Of a stretch of 64,000 nt of DNA, positions 10,695 to 20,137 are shown in pieces. Origin of the DNA: Spiroplasma phoeniceum P40. Lineage in GTDB: Bacteria; Bacillota_I; Bacilli_A; Mycoplasmatales; Mycoplasmataceae. The number at the start of each line of letters is the position of its first letter. Positions within the stretch are counted from its first letter, which is position 1. Below the pieces are notes generated by a model. That model ran no database searches. It was not told the DNA's origin and was given only the letters and a program-made list of their open reading frames with translations. The position numbers were made by a program, and so were the translations under genes. The stretch lies in contig NZ_CP031088.1 of the NCBI RefSeq assembly GCF_003339775.1, forward strand, positions 434,001 through 498,000, read 5' to 3'.

Positions 10695-10844
10695 ATGAGT
10701 TTATATGATTATTGAGTTCAATTTGTTAGTTATATTATTGGTGCAAATGCCCCTGAGTTTTTATATGTTATATCGTTTGTGTTATTTATTGTTTTGTTTT
10801 TTGGAATGTTTTTTAAACTTATTCAAAAAATGTGGAGTTTTTAA
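10695..10844 (+). CDS. plectrovirus small membrane protein (49 aa), copy 1
   Basis: MSLYDYWVQFVSYIIGANAP followed by one long hydrophobic helix and a short KLIQKMWSF end. The start abuts the preceding stop (TAAATG). Conserved at 30540-30689 with only conservative changes. Probably a minor coat or assembly protein. Confidence 0.65.
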
Positions 10845-10846
10845 AA

Positions 10847-11050
10847 ATGCAAAATGATTGAATTAAATTAAAAGAGTTTTTTATTCATGTCTTTTTGTTT
10901 ATAGATAAAACGAATGTTGAAAGTATTACAATGTGGAATTTAACGCAAAATGAATATTTAACTTTAATGGTTGGTGTTTGAATTGTGATTTTGTTTTTAA
11001 TTTGGTTTTTCTTGTGAATGGTTTTTAAAATAGTTGGGTATTTTAAATAA
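10847..11050 (+). CDS. plectrovirus small membrane protein (67 aa), copy 1
   Basis: Begins MQNDWIKLKEFFIHVFLFID and has a C-terminal transmembrane segment (LMVGVWIVILFLIWFFLW). The stop overlaps the start of the Zot-like gene. Copy 2 carries a one-base insertion that destroys it, so this is the only intact copy in the window. Confidence 0.65.
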
Positions 11051-12065
11051 TGAAAAAATTTATATTTTTCTTTAAAAATTGTTGTTATATTAGTGGTTCA
11101 ATGCTTTTGTTTAGTTTAATTGATTTATTTACTTTGGATAATTTCTTTGTATTGTGTTGGTTTAGTATTTTGAATATTATTTGCTTTGCAATGTGTATAT
11201 TTTGTGTGATGATTGTGAAAAAATATTTTTTATCAGTTAAATGCTTTTCGGTTAGTGAATTTTGTTTGAGATAATCCGTTATCGGTAATTATTGGTAAGT
11301 TAGGAACTGGTAAAACATTACTTTTAACTTATTTGTCGCAAACTATGAAATTATTGACAGATGAAATTTATAGTAATTATCCGTTAGAAGATGATAAAGT
11401 TAAAGTTTTAACATTTAAAAATTTAGATTTTACCGATAGAACAAAACCGGTCCCCCCAGATGATAGTGTTATTTTATTTGATGAAAGTTATTTGTATATT
11501 GATGGAACTAGTCCTCACGATGAGAAAAAAGTTCATAGTGTTAAAATACCGTGAATTGTTTTAGCGAGACATTTTGGGAATCGTGCGTTGTTTACTGCTC
11601 AGCGTGAAGGTATGATTTGAAATAATATTCGCCAGTTAGCAAGTGGAATTATTATTCCAATTTCATTGAAAAAACCCGTTGCTAAAAAAGGATTTAATTT
11701 TTTTAATCGTTTCTTTATTATGCGAATGGGAATTTTTCAAGATATAACGGATTATGAAATTTGAAAAACAAAATCAGTAGAACGAACAGCAGAAGGTAAA
11801 AGAGTAAAACATAAGTCGGATGTTGGGTTAGGAATTCGGTTTTTTAAAATAATTATTCCCCTTGAATTCGCTAATAAGTATGATAGTCAATGGTTAAAGT
11901 TTGTGCGTGATTTAAAGAATGATGAAATTGTTAATAAAAAAAGAATATTATTGGTCAGAAATCACAAAATTAAGCGTTAAAGAACGATTGGAGTTATTTG
12001 ATATTGATATTTTGAAAAAGAATTTAAAACCTAAAAAAGAGAAAGGAAATAGTAAAGATGATTAA
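11050..12065 (+). pseudogene. Zot-like (pI) plectrovirus assembly ATPase, copy 1, frameshifted
   Basis: Filamentous phages need a membrane ATPase of the pI/Zot type for assembly. Here the N-terminus (MKKFIFFFKNCCYISG) carries membrane helices, then IIGKLGTGKT (Walker A, near 11290-11320) and SVILFDESY (Walker B, near 11468-11490). Compared with copy 2 there is one extra T near 11127-11135, which shifts the frame inside the membrane region, and an extra A near 11935-11942 that garbles the C-terminus. The middle, with an intact Walker A, is open. Confidence 0.75.
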
Positions 12066-12453
12066 TTTATTAGTTGAAAATAATAATAGTAATTGAGACA
12101 AGATTTTTAGTTTTGTTTTTGATATATTTTTGTTTATTTTTGATGTAATTTGAAATACAAAATTACCGATGACAAATACGTCAATTGCTTATTTTTTAAT
12201 CTTTTTTATGGTTATTAAGTTATCGATTTATGCAATTCACGGTACATCAACACAATATAATAATTTAGGTTCGACAGTTAATAATGGTGTTTCGCAAGTA
12301 TATTCGTCAACTGTACGAAAAGGTATTAATTTTGGTAAAAATGTTTATCAGAATAGTAATAAGCAGCAAGTTAAAAAAGAACTTAAACGACAAAGTATTA
12401 GATATCAAGCGAAAAATATTAGAAGTACTAAATTTAAAGGAGATAAAAAGTAA
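12058..12453 (+). CDS. plectrovirus membrane protein (131 aa), copy 1
   Basis: Starts inside the end of the Zot frame ([20 protein letters not shown]). Two hydrophobic segments (near residues 17-36 and 43-60), then a polar basic tail ([18 protein letters not shown]). Intact here under TGA=Trp; copy 2 has a TAA and a frameshift. Likely a minor coat or morphogenesis protein. Confidence 0.65.
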
Positions 12454-12689
12454 TGATTAAATTAGTTTTATTGGTGGCGGCGATTGCGATATTTGGTACT
12501 GGTTTTATTACTGTTATTATTAATCAATTTACATCAGCAAAAAATATTATTATGGATTTATATAATTCTGATACTTGGTTGATTTGATTATTTGGTAGAA
12601 TGGCAGTTTTGTTTAGTCATCCGTTAATGTTAACGATATCAAGTTTATATATTGTTGGGTTTATTGTTTCAAAAACATTGTATAGTTAG
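12453..12689 (+). CDS. plectrovirus membrane protein (78 aa), copy 1
   Basis: Two hydrophobic helices ([20 protein letters not shown] and [16 protein letters not shown]) separated by a short aromatic loop. The start overlaps the previous stop. Intact in both copies (also 32302-32538), so probably a genuine virion or assembly component. Confidence 0.65.
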
Positions 12690-12700
12690 GAGTTGAGTTT

Positions 12701-13076
12701 ATGAAAAAATCGTTATCTTTATTTGCCATATTTATTTTAAGTTTTTTGGGTTTGGTTATTCCATTTATTACTTTAACGGCGTTTAGACCCTTAAATGAGG
12801 AGCATTATATGCTTAAACAAGAGAATAAGTACTGGTAAAGGTATTAATGAAAATGATTTTATTAATACAATGTTTTTACGCAGTATTTTTTTTGAAAATT
12901 GGTCGGAAACAAATTATTTTATTAATCCAACTTTAAAAACATCAAAAAATTTATTGTTTAATGATAAATGGTATTTAGATTTTTTACAAGATAGTTATGA
13001 CCGCGTAAAATATTCGGTTGGTATAAAATTTCCAAAAACTAAGAAAAAGATAGATATAAAATTCTATCTTTTTTAA
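12701..13076 (+). pseudogene. plectrovir ORF1 (adsorption-type protein), truncated copy 1
   Basis: GGAG precedes ATG at 12701. The signal peptide (MKKSLSLFAIFILSFLGLVI) is followed by RPLNEEHY. A one-base insertion near 12825 shifts the frame, and similarity to copy 2 stops after FLQDSY near 13000; the rest is unrelated sequence ending at 13076. More than 550 codons of ORF1 are missing. In copy 1 the small gene that precedes ORF1 in copy 2 (32550-32796) has also been deleted. Confidence 0.75.
13044..13074 (+). terminator. intrinsic terminator after plectrovirus copy 1
   Basis: aaaaagatagatataaaatt then ctatctttttt: 8-9 bp stem, short loop and a T run on the plus strand. Confidence 0.7.
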
Positions 13077-13350
13077 TTAGGTTAAAATTGTCGTTAACCT
13101 TGCTTAGTTTAAGAAAATAACAGCAAAACCAACCGAATAAAACTCTCCTACTTGGAATGTCGTAAAACCAAGCAAGCGAGGATAAACAATACAAGGGTGG
13201 CCGTACCGCTACGACATAATGCAGGCAATTCTTTTAGGCAATATAAAAGAGTTATCGTGGTTTGGGGATAAATCTTTAACCTGCAATGGTTAAAGGGTAA
13301 GTGTTCCACAATAAAAAAATTTAGAAATCTTACTATTTATAAGGAGGATT
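13077..13350 (+). ncRNA. candidate structured RNA or replication origin
   Basis: No coding frame. Less A/T-rich than its surroundings, with many short inverted repeats: ggttaa/ttaacc (13080-13100), cttgg/ccaag (near 13151-13172), gtcgta/tacgac, ctttaacc tgcaat ggttaaag (near 13276-13298) enclosed by gtgg/ccac. attcggttgg near 13011 is complementary to ccaaccgaat near 13128. It ends in a short A run before the ribosome-binding site at 13341. No match to a known RNA family is recognised. Confidence 0.35.
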
Positions 13351-13355
13351 TGAAA

Positions 13356-13658
13356 GTGTCTTTAAAAGAACTCTGTTGAAAAGAGTTAAAAATTAAATTA
13401 AAAAATAAGAGAGTATTAATTAATAAATGTCAGTGTTATATCAATGAGGACTTTACAAAATTAACCAAAAACAAAAAAGGCGGCTGAAATTATAAAAAGT
13501 ATGCTCGGCATTGCTTAGCAAAATTAGAATTTATTAATAAACAAAAAATAAGTTATAATCTTTTATTTTTGACTTTACAATGCAAAAATAATCACCAAAT
13601 TATTAAAAAATTAATTTTTAAGAAAAATAAATGATGAATTATTAATATCAAAAATTAG
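13356..13658 (+). CDS. basic phage early protein (100 aa)
   Basis: GTG start with AAGGAGG 8 nt upstream. Begins MSLKELCWKELKIKLKNKRV; very rich in Lys and Asn, with five Cys (KCQC near residue 25). Three TGA codons are read as Trp. First gene of the small plus-strand module of the non-filamentous phage remnant. Possibly DNA-binding; not recognised. Confidence 0.6.
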
Positions 13659-13672
13659 AAAGGAGAAATTAT

Positions 13673-13825
13673 ATGGTTGAAAATAATATCAAAAATACGA
13701 TTAGCGAGTTAATTAACGAGATTAAAACAACAACAGAAAACAATTTAAGCAATTTAGAACAAATTATGGAAGCTTTAATTGATAAAGTTAATAATATTGA
13801 AAATATTTTAAATCAAATACGATAA
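13673..13825 (+). CDS. small coiled-coil phage protein (50 aa)
   Basis: AAAGGAG upstream. Mostly heptad-like helix (ISELINEIKTTTENNLSNLE, then IMEALIDKVNNIENILNQI). Ends just before a terminator. No function recognised. Confidence 0.6.
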   Translation: MVENNIKNTISELINEIKTTTENNLSNLEQIMEALIDKVNNIENILNQIR

Positions 13826-13833
13826 AAAAATTA

Positions 13834-13866
13834 AACCAACTATTTATTAAAATTAGTTGGTTTTTT
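13834..13866 (+). terminator. intrinsic terminator
   Basis: aaccaacta, loop, tagttggtt followed by a run of T; ends the 13356-13825 transcription unit. Confidence 0.8.
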
Positions 13867-13902
13867 ATTTTTGATAAATAAAAAATAAAGGAGATAAAAA
13901 TA

Positions 13903-14022
13903 ATGAGGAAAAGTTGTCCTAAATGTAGATCAAAAATAGATGGTGATAATAAAAATTTATGATGCACAAATGTTTATTGTATTTTTGCAAAAAACCCATA
14001 TATCTTTAAAAAGAAAAAATAG
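13903..14022 (+). CDS. zinc-ribbon mini-protein (39 aa)
   Basis: AAAGGAGATAAAAATA precedes ATG. MRKSCPKCRSKIDGDNKNLW then CTNVYC: two CxxC/CxxxxC pairs typical of a single zinc ribbon, with a basic tail. Phage accessory protein of unknown role. Confidence 0.55.
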
Positions 14023-14134
14023 ATAAATATGTTTGTTTGTGACTCTTTTTTTTTTTTTTTTATTTAAGTTTTTAGATGATCACTTAGTTATTTAAAATGT
14101 TGTGAAATATTAGAAAATTTGGAGGAATTATAAA

Positions 14135-14428
14135 ATGAAAACATTACAAGAATTAATTAAAGAATTAACAGGAGTTACTGTTGAAAAACAAAAAATTAAT
14201 GAATATTTAGAATATGAAACATTAGATTTACAAGGTGTTTATTTACGTTGGACTAATTTACAAGGTGCTAATTTAACTCGTGCTGATTTACGAAGTGCTA
14301 ATTTACAAGAGGCTAAATTACAAGGTGCTAATTTATGATGTGCTGATTTACGAAGTGCTTATTTATCTGGTGCTAGAATTACAAAAAAACAATTAGACCA
14401 ATTAATTATTATTGAGGAGGATAAATAA
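14135..14428 (+). CDS. pentapeptide-repeat protein, copy 1 (plus strand)
   Basis: 97 residues. A short N-terminal part (MKTLQELIKELTGVTVEKQK) is followed by about nine A(D/N)Lxx repeats, which fold as a right-handed quadrilateral beta helix. Some pentapeptide proteins mimic DNA and bind gyrase; that role is only a possibility here. GGAGGAAT is upstream, and the stop overlaps the next start (TAATG). A related copy lies on the opposite strand at 16695-16973. Confidence 0.85.
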
Positions 14429-14634
14429 TGGGAAAAAGAAAATATTGTGAAGATTGTCAAGAAGACGGATTAAATATTCCTTATGATGGTTATTATTGGT
14501 CTTTTTCAGATGAAAGATATACAAAAAAAGAAATTGATTTTATTGTTAGCGAATGTTCTGCTAGAGAATTAAGACAAAATTTTAAAGCTAAATTGCATTA
14601 TGTATGTGCTAATTGCCTTATTTCATATTGCTAG
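14428..14634 (+). CDS. Cys-rich zinc-binding phage protein (68 aa)
   Basis: Begins MGKRKYCEDCQEDGLNIPYD; C-x2-C near the N-terminus and C-x2-C near the C-terminus (YVCANCLISYC) suggest one zinc site. Translationally coupled to the pentapeptide gene. Function unknown. Confidence 0.65.
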   Translation: MGKRKYCEDCQEDGLNIPYDGYYWSFSDERYTKKEIDFIVSECSARELRQNFKAKLHYVCANCLISYC

Positions 14635-14649
14635 TGAGGAGGAAGAATA

Positions 14650-14943
14650 ATGAATGTAACAGAAACAATTAAATTTAACAAACTAAAAGAAGAACTTGCT
14701 GAAAAAGATAAAGAAATTAAAAAACTAAAATCAAAACATTTATTTAAAGAAGATTTTTATTTACTTTGTGAAGAAGATAAACTTACATATGATTGAGAAA
14801 GTTTACAAACTGATGAAATAACAATTGAAATGCACTTAAAATATTGTGAAAGTAATAATCATAGATATTGCCTAATTAAAGATATTAATAATTTACCAAG
14901 TAAGGAGGATAAATTAAATAATGAATATAACAGAATCAATTAA
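14650..14943 (+). CDS. coiled-coil phage protein, MNVTET family
   Basis: 97 residues; AGGAGGAAGAAT upstream. The N-terminal coiled coil (IKFNKLKEELAEKDKEIKKL) is shared with the proteins at 14921 and 16450-16695, and a C-terminal region contains Cys and His. The end overlaps the next gene by about 20 nt. Function unknown. Confidence 0.65.
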
Positions 14944-15036
14944 ATTTAACAAAGTTAAAGCAGAAAATGAAAAACTTAAAAATAAACTTGATGAATTAAA
15001 GCAATTTCAATTAAAGAAAAGTGATATAACTTTACA
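14921..15036 (+). pseudogene. truncated coiled-coil protein, MNITES family
   Basis: Begins MNITESIKFNKVKAENEKLK with GGAGGATAAATTAAATA upstream. Similarity to the homologue at 16450-16695 ends after LDELKQ; after that the frame runs into antisense sequence of a different phage gene and a terminator. The breakpoint near 15010-15040 is where two opposed phage modules were joined. Confidence 0.65.
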
Positions 15037-15210
15037 CTATATTGAACCTCCTTTTAGGAGTTGTTTTATTTCAAATAAAAAAACAACTCTAACAAGAGTT
15101 GCTTTTTTGCCGCTTCATCGTACACGATGCCTATCTAAACTACCATCTTCATTTTTAATTGGTTCATTTTCTTCATTGATAAGAACATATTTTACATTTT
15201 TTAATGCCAT
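15037..15210 (-). pseudogene. truncated phage scaffold-like protein
   Basis: The first 26 codons (MALKNVKYVLINEENEPIKN onward) match the gene at 50928-51386; the match stops at GSLD near 15130. The remaining 31 codons are unrelated and end at TAG 15037. All downstream structural genes (capsid, portal, tail) of this phage are missing here. Confidence 0.75.
15084..15108 (+). terminator. terminator at the phage-module junction
   Basis: caactct aacaa gagttg followed by cttttttg. It lies inside the chimeric tail of the truncated minus-strand gene, which argues against that tail being translated protein. Confidence 0.65.
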
Positions 15211-15221
15211 TGTTTTTCCTC

Positions 15222-15620
15222 CTATTTTTTAATATTTGTATTTGTTCTTTTTCTAATCGCTTTTTGTATAATTTCAAAACTATCTACTCGAAAAGATAAA
15301 AAATAGCGTTTAGTTTTTATATTTAACTGATTAAATACTGAGCCTTTAATTTTTATCTCATCTTCTTTTTTTAATTTCAAAAATTCAGTTAAAACAGATG
15401 GGTTATATATTGATAATGTTGAATAATTTAATCCGTCTCACTGACATTTAGCCGAACAAACATCAACTTCAACGCCACCAGCAACAAGTGCTTTAATTTT
15501 AGTTTTAATAGGATTTTCATGTAATTTAACAGTTAATTCTAACTTATTAACTTTTTTATTTTTTATTTTAGGTTTATTAGTTATTAATTTTTTAGATAAA
15601 TTACTTTTTGTTTGTGCCAT
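15222..15620 (-). CDS. putative OB-fold/ssDNA-binding-like phage protein, copy 1
   Basis: 132 residues, nearly identical to 51398-51796. A basic, Lys/Asn-rich start (MAQTKSNLSKKLITNKPKIK) is followed by a beta-rich part with DEIKIKGSVFNQLNIKTKRY and FSFRV-like strands, reminiscent of an OB fold. It follows and overlaps the RuvC-like gene, which fits a role in recombination or replication. AAGGAG upstream of ATG 15620. The ssDNA-binding role is inferred from fold pattern and neighbours only. Confidence 0.55.
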
Positions 15621-16091
15621 TTTTATCAACTCCTTTTAATAAAAAATATTGTAAATGTTTCCAAGCATCTAATTCATGCTCTGTCATTTTAATATTTCCT
15701 TTATAAATATAATTTTTCTTAACAACGGCGATTGTAAAACATAATTTAAATTAAATAAATATTTACATAAAACTTTTAAACCACCAATAAATTTAGGAGT
15801 AGATAATGGGTTTTTTATTTTTAAACCTTTATGAAGTTGGTAATCTTCAATTATTACAATAACTTTGCTTAAATAAGAACAAATTTTATTTTTAAAATCA
15901 TTTAATATTAAATACATATTATTTATTGCTTCTTCTTCATATTAGAATTAAAAGTAATATTATTAATTATTTTCTTTTTCAAAAAATTATAAATAATAAT
16001 ACCAGTTTGTCCAATTCCAGCAGGGTCAATTGAAATAATATATTTTAATTTACTTGATTTATTTTTTTCTCAAATTGTAATATTTTTCATC
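15601..16091 (-). pseudogene. RuvC-like Holliday-junction resolvase, copy 1, frameshifted
   Basis: Begins MKNITIWEKNKSSKLKYI, then IISIDPAGIGQTG (first catalytic Asp), VIIEDYQLHKG (second acidic position) and TEHELDAWKHLQYF (final Asp): the RuvC-type DPG / E / HxxDA pattern of phage resolvases. Near 15945-15955 one base differs from the other copy (51777-52160), shifting the frame between the first strand and the rest. The last codons overlap the next gene. Confidence 0.7.
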
Positions 16092-16329
16092 CATCTGATG
16101 CTAAATCTAAAATATCGTTAATTTTGTAATGTTCCATATAAGAAGCAATAAGATTTCACTTGTCTTTAAATAAATTTAAGTACATTTTTGCTCATTCTAA
16201 ACATTGCAAATCATAATGTTTTTTATGATGTGAAATACGACAATTAATAGGTTGACAATTAACTCAATCAAATGATGTTGTTATTTCATTTCAAGTTTTA
16301 TTAATATACAAACTTTTATATTCTGTCAT
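16045..16329 (-). CDS. phage protein of unknown function (94 aa)
   Basis: Begins MTEYKSLYINKTWNEITTSF. Contains CQPINCRISHHKKHYDLQCL, a Cys/His cluster that may bind metal, and several Trp from TGA. AAGGAG upstream. Overlaps the start of the resolvase gene by 47 nt, as is common in compact phage operons. Confidence 0.6.
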
Positions 16330-16343
16330 TTTATCTATACTCC

Positions 16344-16466
16344 TTAATTCTTTTTGCGTAAACCTAATGTTCAGTGTTCATCAGTAATTTTGTCTTTTGA
16401 AACTGGATAACTTCTGAGCATTAATTCATTTATTTTGTTAATAGTTTTTTTATTTAACTTTTTCAT
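16344..16466 (-). CDS. small phage protein (40 aa)
   Basis: MKKLNKKTINKINELMLRSY and a short basic end. The ATG overlaps the upstream gene by 17 nt; AAGGATG lies before it. No homologue recognised. Confidence 0.5.
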
Positions 16467-16695
16467 ATTTCACATCCTTACTAGGTAATTTGTAATATTC
16501 AAAAGTATCTTTTAATAAATATTTTCAAAATATGGCATGTCCTTTATTAAGACAACTATCATAAAAACACATTAAACATTGATTTGTAAAATCTTCTTTA
16601 TATAATATTTGTTGTTTTAATTCATCAAGTTCTTTTTTAAGTGCTTCATTTTCTGCTTTAAGTTTGTCAAATTTAATTGATTCTGTTATATTCAT
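16450..16695 (-). CDS. coiled-coil phage protein, MNITES family
   Basis: 81 residues beginning MNITESIKFDKLKAENEALK, then a Cys-containing middle (CLMCFYDSC). A paralogue of 14650-14943 and of the fragment at 14921. The start overlaps the pentapeptide gene stop (TAATG). Function unknown. Confidence 0.65.
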
Positions 16696-16973
16696 TATTC
16701 ATCCTCCTCAATAACAATTAATTGCTCTAATTGTTTTTTTGTGATTTTAATATCTTTTAAATCAGCATCTCGTAAATTAGCAGCTCATAAATCAGCACAT
16801 CGTAAATCACTCCTATATAAATTAGAACCTTTTAAATCAGCATCAATTAAATTAGTCTCTTCTAAATTGGTATCTTCTAAATCTAATGTTTCAATTCTTA
16901 AATATTCTTTTATTTTTCAATTTTCAACAGTAACTCCTGTTAAATCTTTAATTAAATCTTGTAATGTTTTCAT
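16695..16973 (-). CDS. pentapeptide-repeat protein, copy 2 (minus strand)
   Basis: 92 residues: MKTLQDLIKDLTGVTVENWK then about nine A(D/N)Lxx units. Same layout as 14135-14428, including the conserved C-terminus KITKKQLEQLIVIEE. AGGAAAAT upstream of ATG 16973. First gene of the minus-strand early operon that leads through the coiled-coil and resolvase genes. Confidence 0.85.
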
Positions 16974-17455
16974 TAAATATTTTCCTTTCTGTAAAAAAAC
17001 ATAATATTCCTTTATTGATTAATATTTTGATATTTAGTAGATAATTTATTTTAGTATTTAATTACTTCGCCGCCCGCTTAACTTCGGGGGTGAGCGGGGG
17101 CGGATAGGATATTTTGATAGAGTTTACCCCCCCACGGAAATAAACAAAAAACAGCTTACCCAGTTATTAATTACGCTTCATCCATCCCTACACAACTTTA
17201 TATAAAGAAAATAACCTTTTGGAGCTCCTCCCTCTTGTTTTTTAGTGTCCAATATTGTTTTTTGGTTTAACAGTACTCTTTTTATGAAACAAGCAAAAAC
17301 ACACGCTCTGACATTTCGCGGGCGACTAACCCCGCCGAGAATTAAAGAAATAAATAGGAGTAGTAAATCCAATCGCTTTCACACTTTCTTTAAGGCTTCG
17401 TACCATAGATGAGTTATCCATCTTTAAGCATCAAAATATTAAGTTTTAGTATTGC
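16974..17455. other. phage terminal non-coding region, copy 1
   Basis: No convincing gene. A GC-rich hairpin (ccgcccgctt / gagcgggggcgg, 17069-17103) is followed by about 300 bp (from 17175) that recur at 52150-52433 with high identity. The recurring part includes GGAGCTCCTCCCTC and a gcggg...ccccgc stem. A 64-codon frame on the minus strand (17178-17372) is not conserved in the second copy, so this is probably an RNA, an operator region or an end of the phage genome. Confidence 0.5.
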
Positions 17456-17728
17456 ATTATTCATCAGATAGTACCTTTATTAAAAATGATATTATTAGTT
17501 GTTTAAATATCTCATTATCTCTATTAATAAACCGAAAAAATATAATAAATCAAAGAAAGGAAATTATAAAAATTAACTAATTTGTAGGGAAAATAGGTTA
17601 AATTTTTAATTGAAATAACTAATAAAACAAAAAATCAATTAATTATAGATAATACAAATTTATCTAGTAGAATTGTTGAATTAGAAAAAATAATTCAACA
17701 ATTTTAAAGGTACTATCTGATGAATAAT
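17456..17728. repeat. element bounded by a perfect 23-bp inverted repeat, copy 1
   Basis: 17456-17478 (attattcatcagatagtacc and three more bases) is the exact complement of 17706-17728. About 227 bp lie between, without a gene. The second copy, at 52434-52589, has shorter content and two mismatches. A 27-nt block inside (17502-17528) matches the ISLre2-like transposase gene. Confidence 0.7.
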
Positions 17729-17821
17729 GAAATTAAAAAAAATCGCTCTTATAAGCGATTACTTTAATTTGTATTTAATTAATTTATTTATATTTTTTAT
17801 AAAAAATCAACTTTTTTCTTA

Positions 17822-18459
17822 CTACCATAAAAAATAATACCTTTTCATTAGGTATTATTACTGTTAGTAAAACAATGGTTTTTTTTAAAAACATTAATTT
17901 TTTGTCTTTTTATTGGTTTAATTGTTTTAGCTTCGCTTTCTAATAGTAAATCAAAAGACCAAAAAACATCAAATAGTATTGCAAATGGAATTAATATCAC
18001 CTATTTATTATTATGAATTGAAATGAAGCGTTCTAAAAATTACTTTTTCTTTGCAGCTACTTTACCAAAAAACCTTGAAATTGAAGTACAAGGTGCAACA
18101 CCAAAGTAAATTTAAAAAATTTATTTTAAATAATAAAGAAATTGAATTAGAAGGAACAGAATTTCCTAATCTTTTTGATACTAATACAACAGACTTTATA
18201 AAATTACGTAAAATTTTAACCCCAAAAGCAATGGCTAATTTAATCGATAATAGTAACAAATATCAAGAAGTTTTATCAATGTCATTTGTTAACGATAAAT
18301 TTACTCTTTTATTAGATAAATACTTCTATAGCACAAAAGCCCACCATCAAAACCAAATTTGAAAACCAATAATTGTAATAAATAGAAATATCCAAAATTT
18401 TATTGATGACTTAATTGCTAAAATTGAACTAGATTTATTTCATTTAAAAAAGGGTTTGA

Positions 18460-18467
<8 letters not shown>
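17822..18467 (+). pseudogene. DUF3137-like membrane protein, C-terminal part
   Basis: Continuation of the gene broken at 7491. A hydrophobic segment (LKTLIFCLFIGLIVLASLS, near 17890-17945) is followed by a soluble part; a frameshift near 18107 joins GATPK to KFKKFILNNKEIELEG. The block TEFPNLFDTNTTDFIKLRKI then LTPKAMANLIDN and MSFVNDKFTLLLDKYF matches the conserved C-terminal pattern of DUF3137. The stop at 18465-18467 overlaps the convergent treC stop by 8 nt. Confidence 0.6.
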
Positions 18468-20121
<1,654 letters not shown>

Positions 20122-20137
20122 TTATCGTTTCAAAAAT

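Noticed and set aside
13077-13350. tRNA or rRNA gene
   Set aside because: No cloverleaf or conserved rRNA motif; only scattered hairpins. No tRNA or rRNA gene was recognised in the window.
17178-17372. 64-codon minus-strand frame in the phage terminal region
   Set aside because: The corresponding sequence in the other copy (52150-52433) has a frame-breaking insertion and there is no ribosome-binding site.
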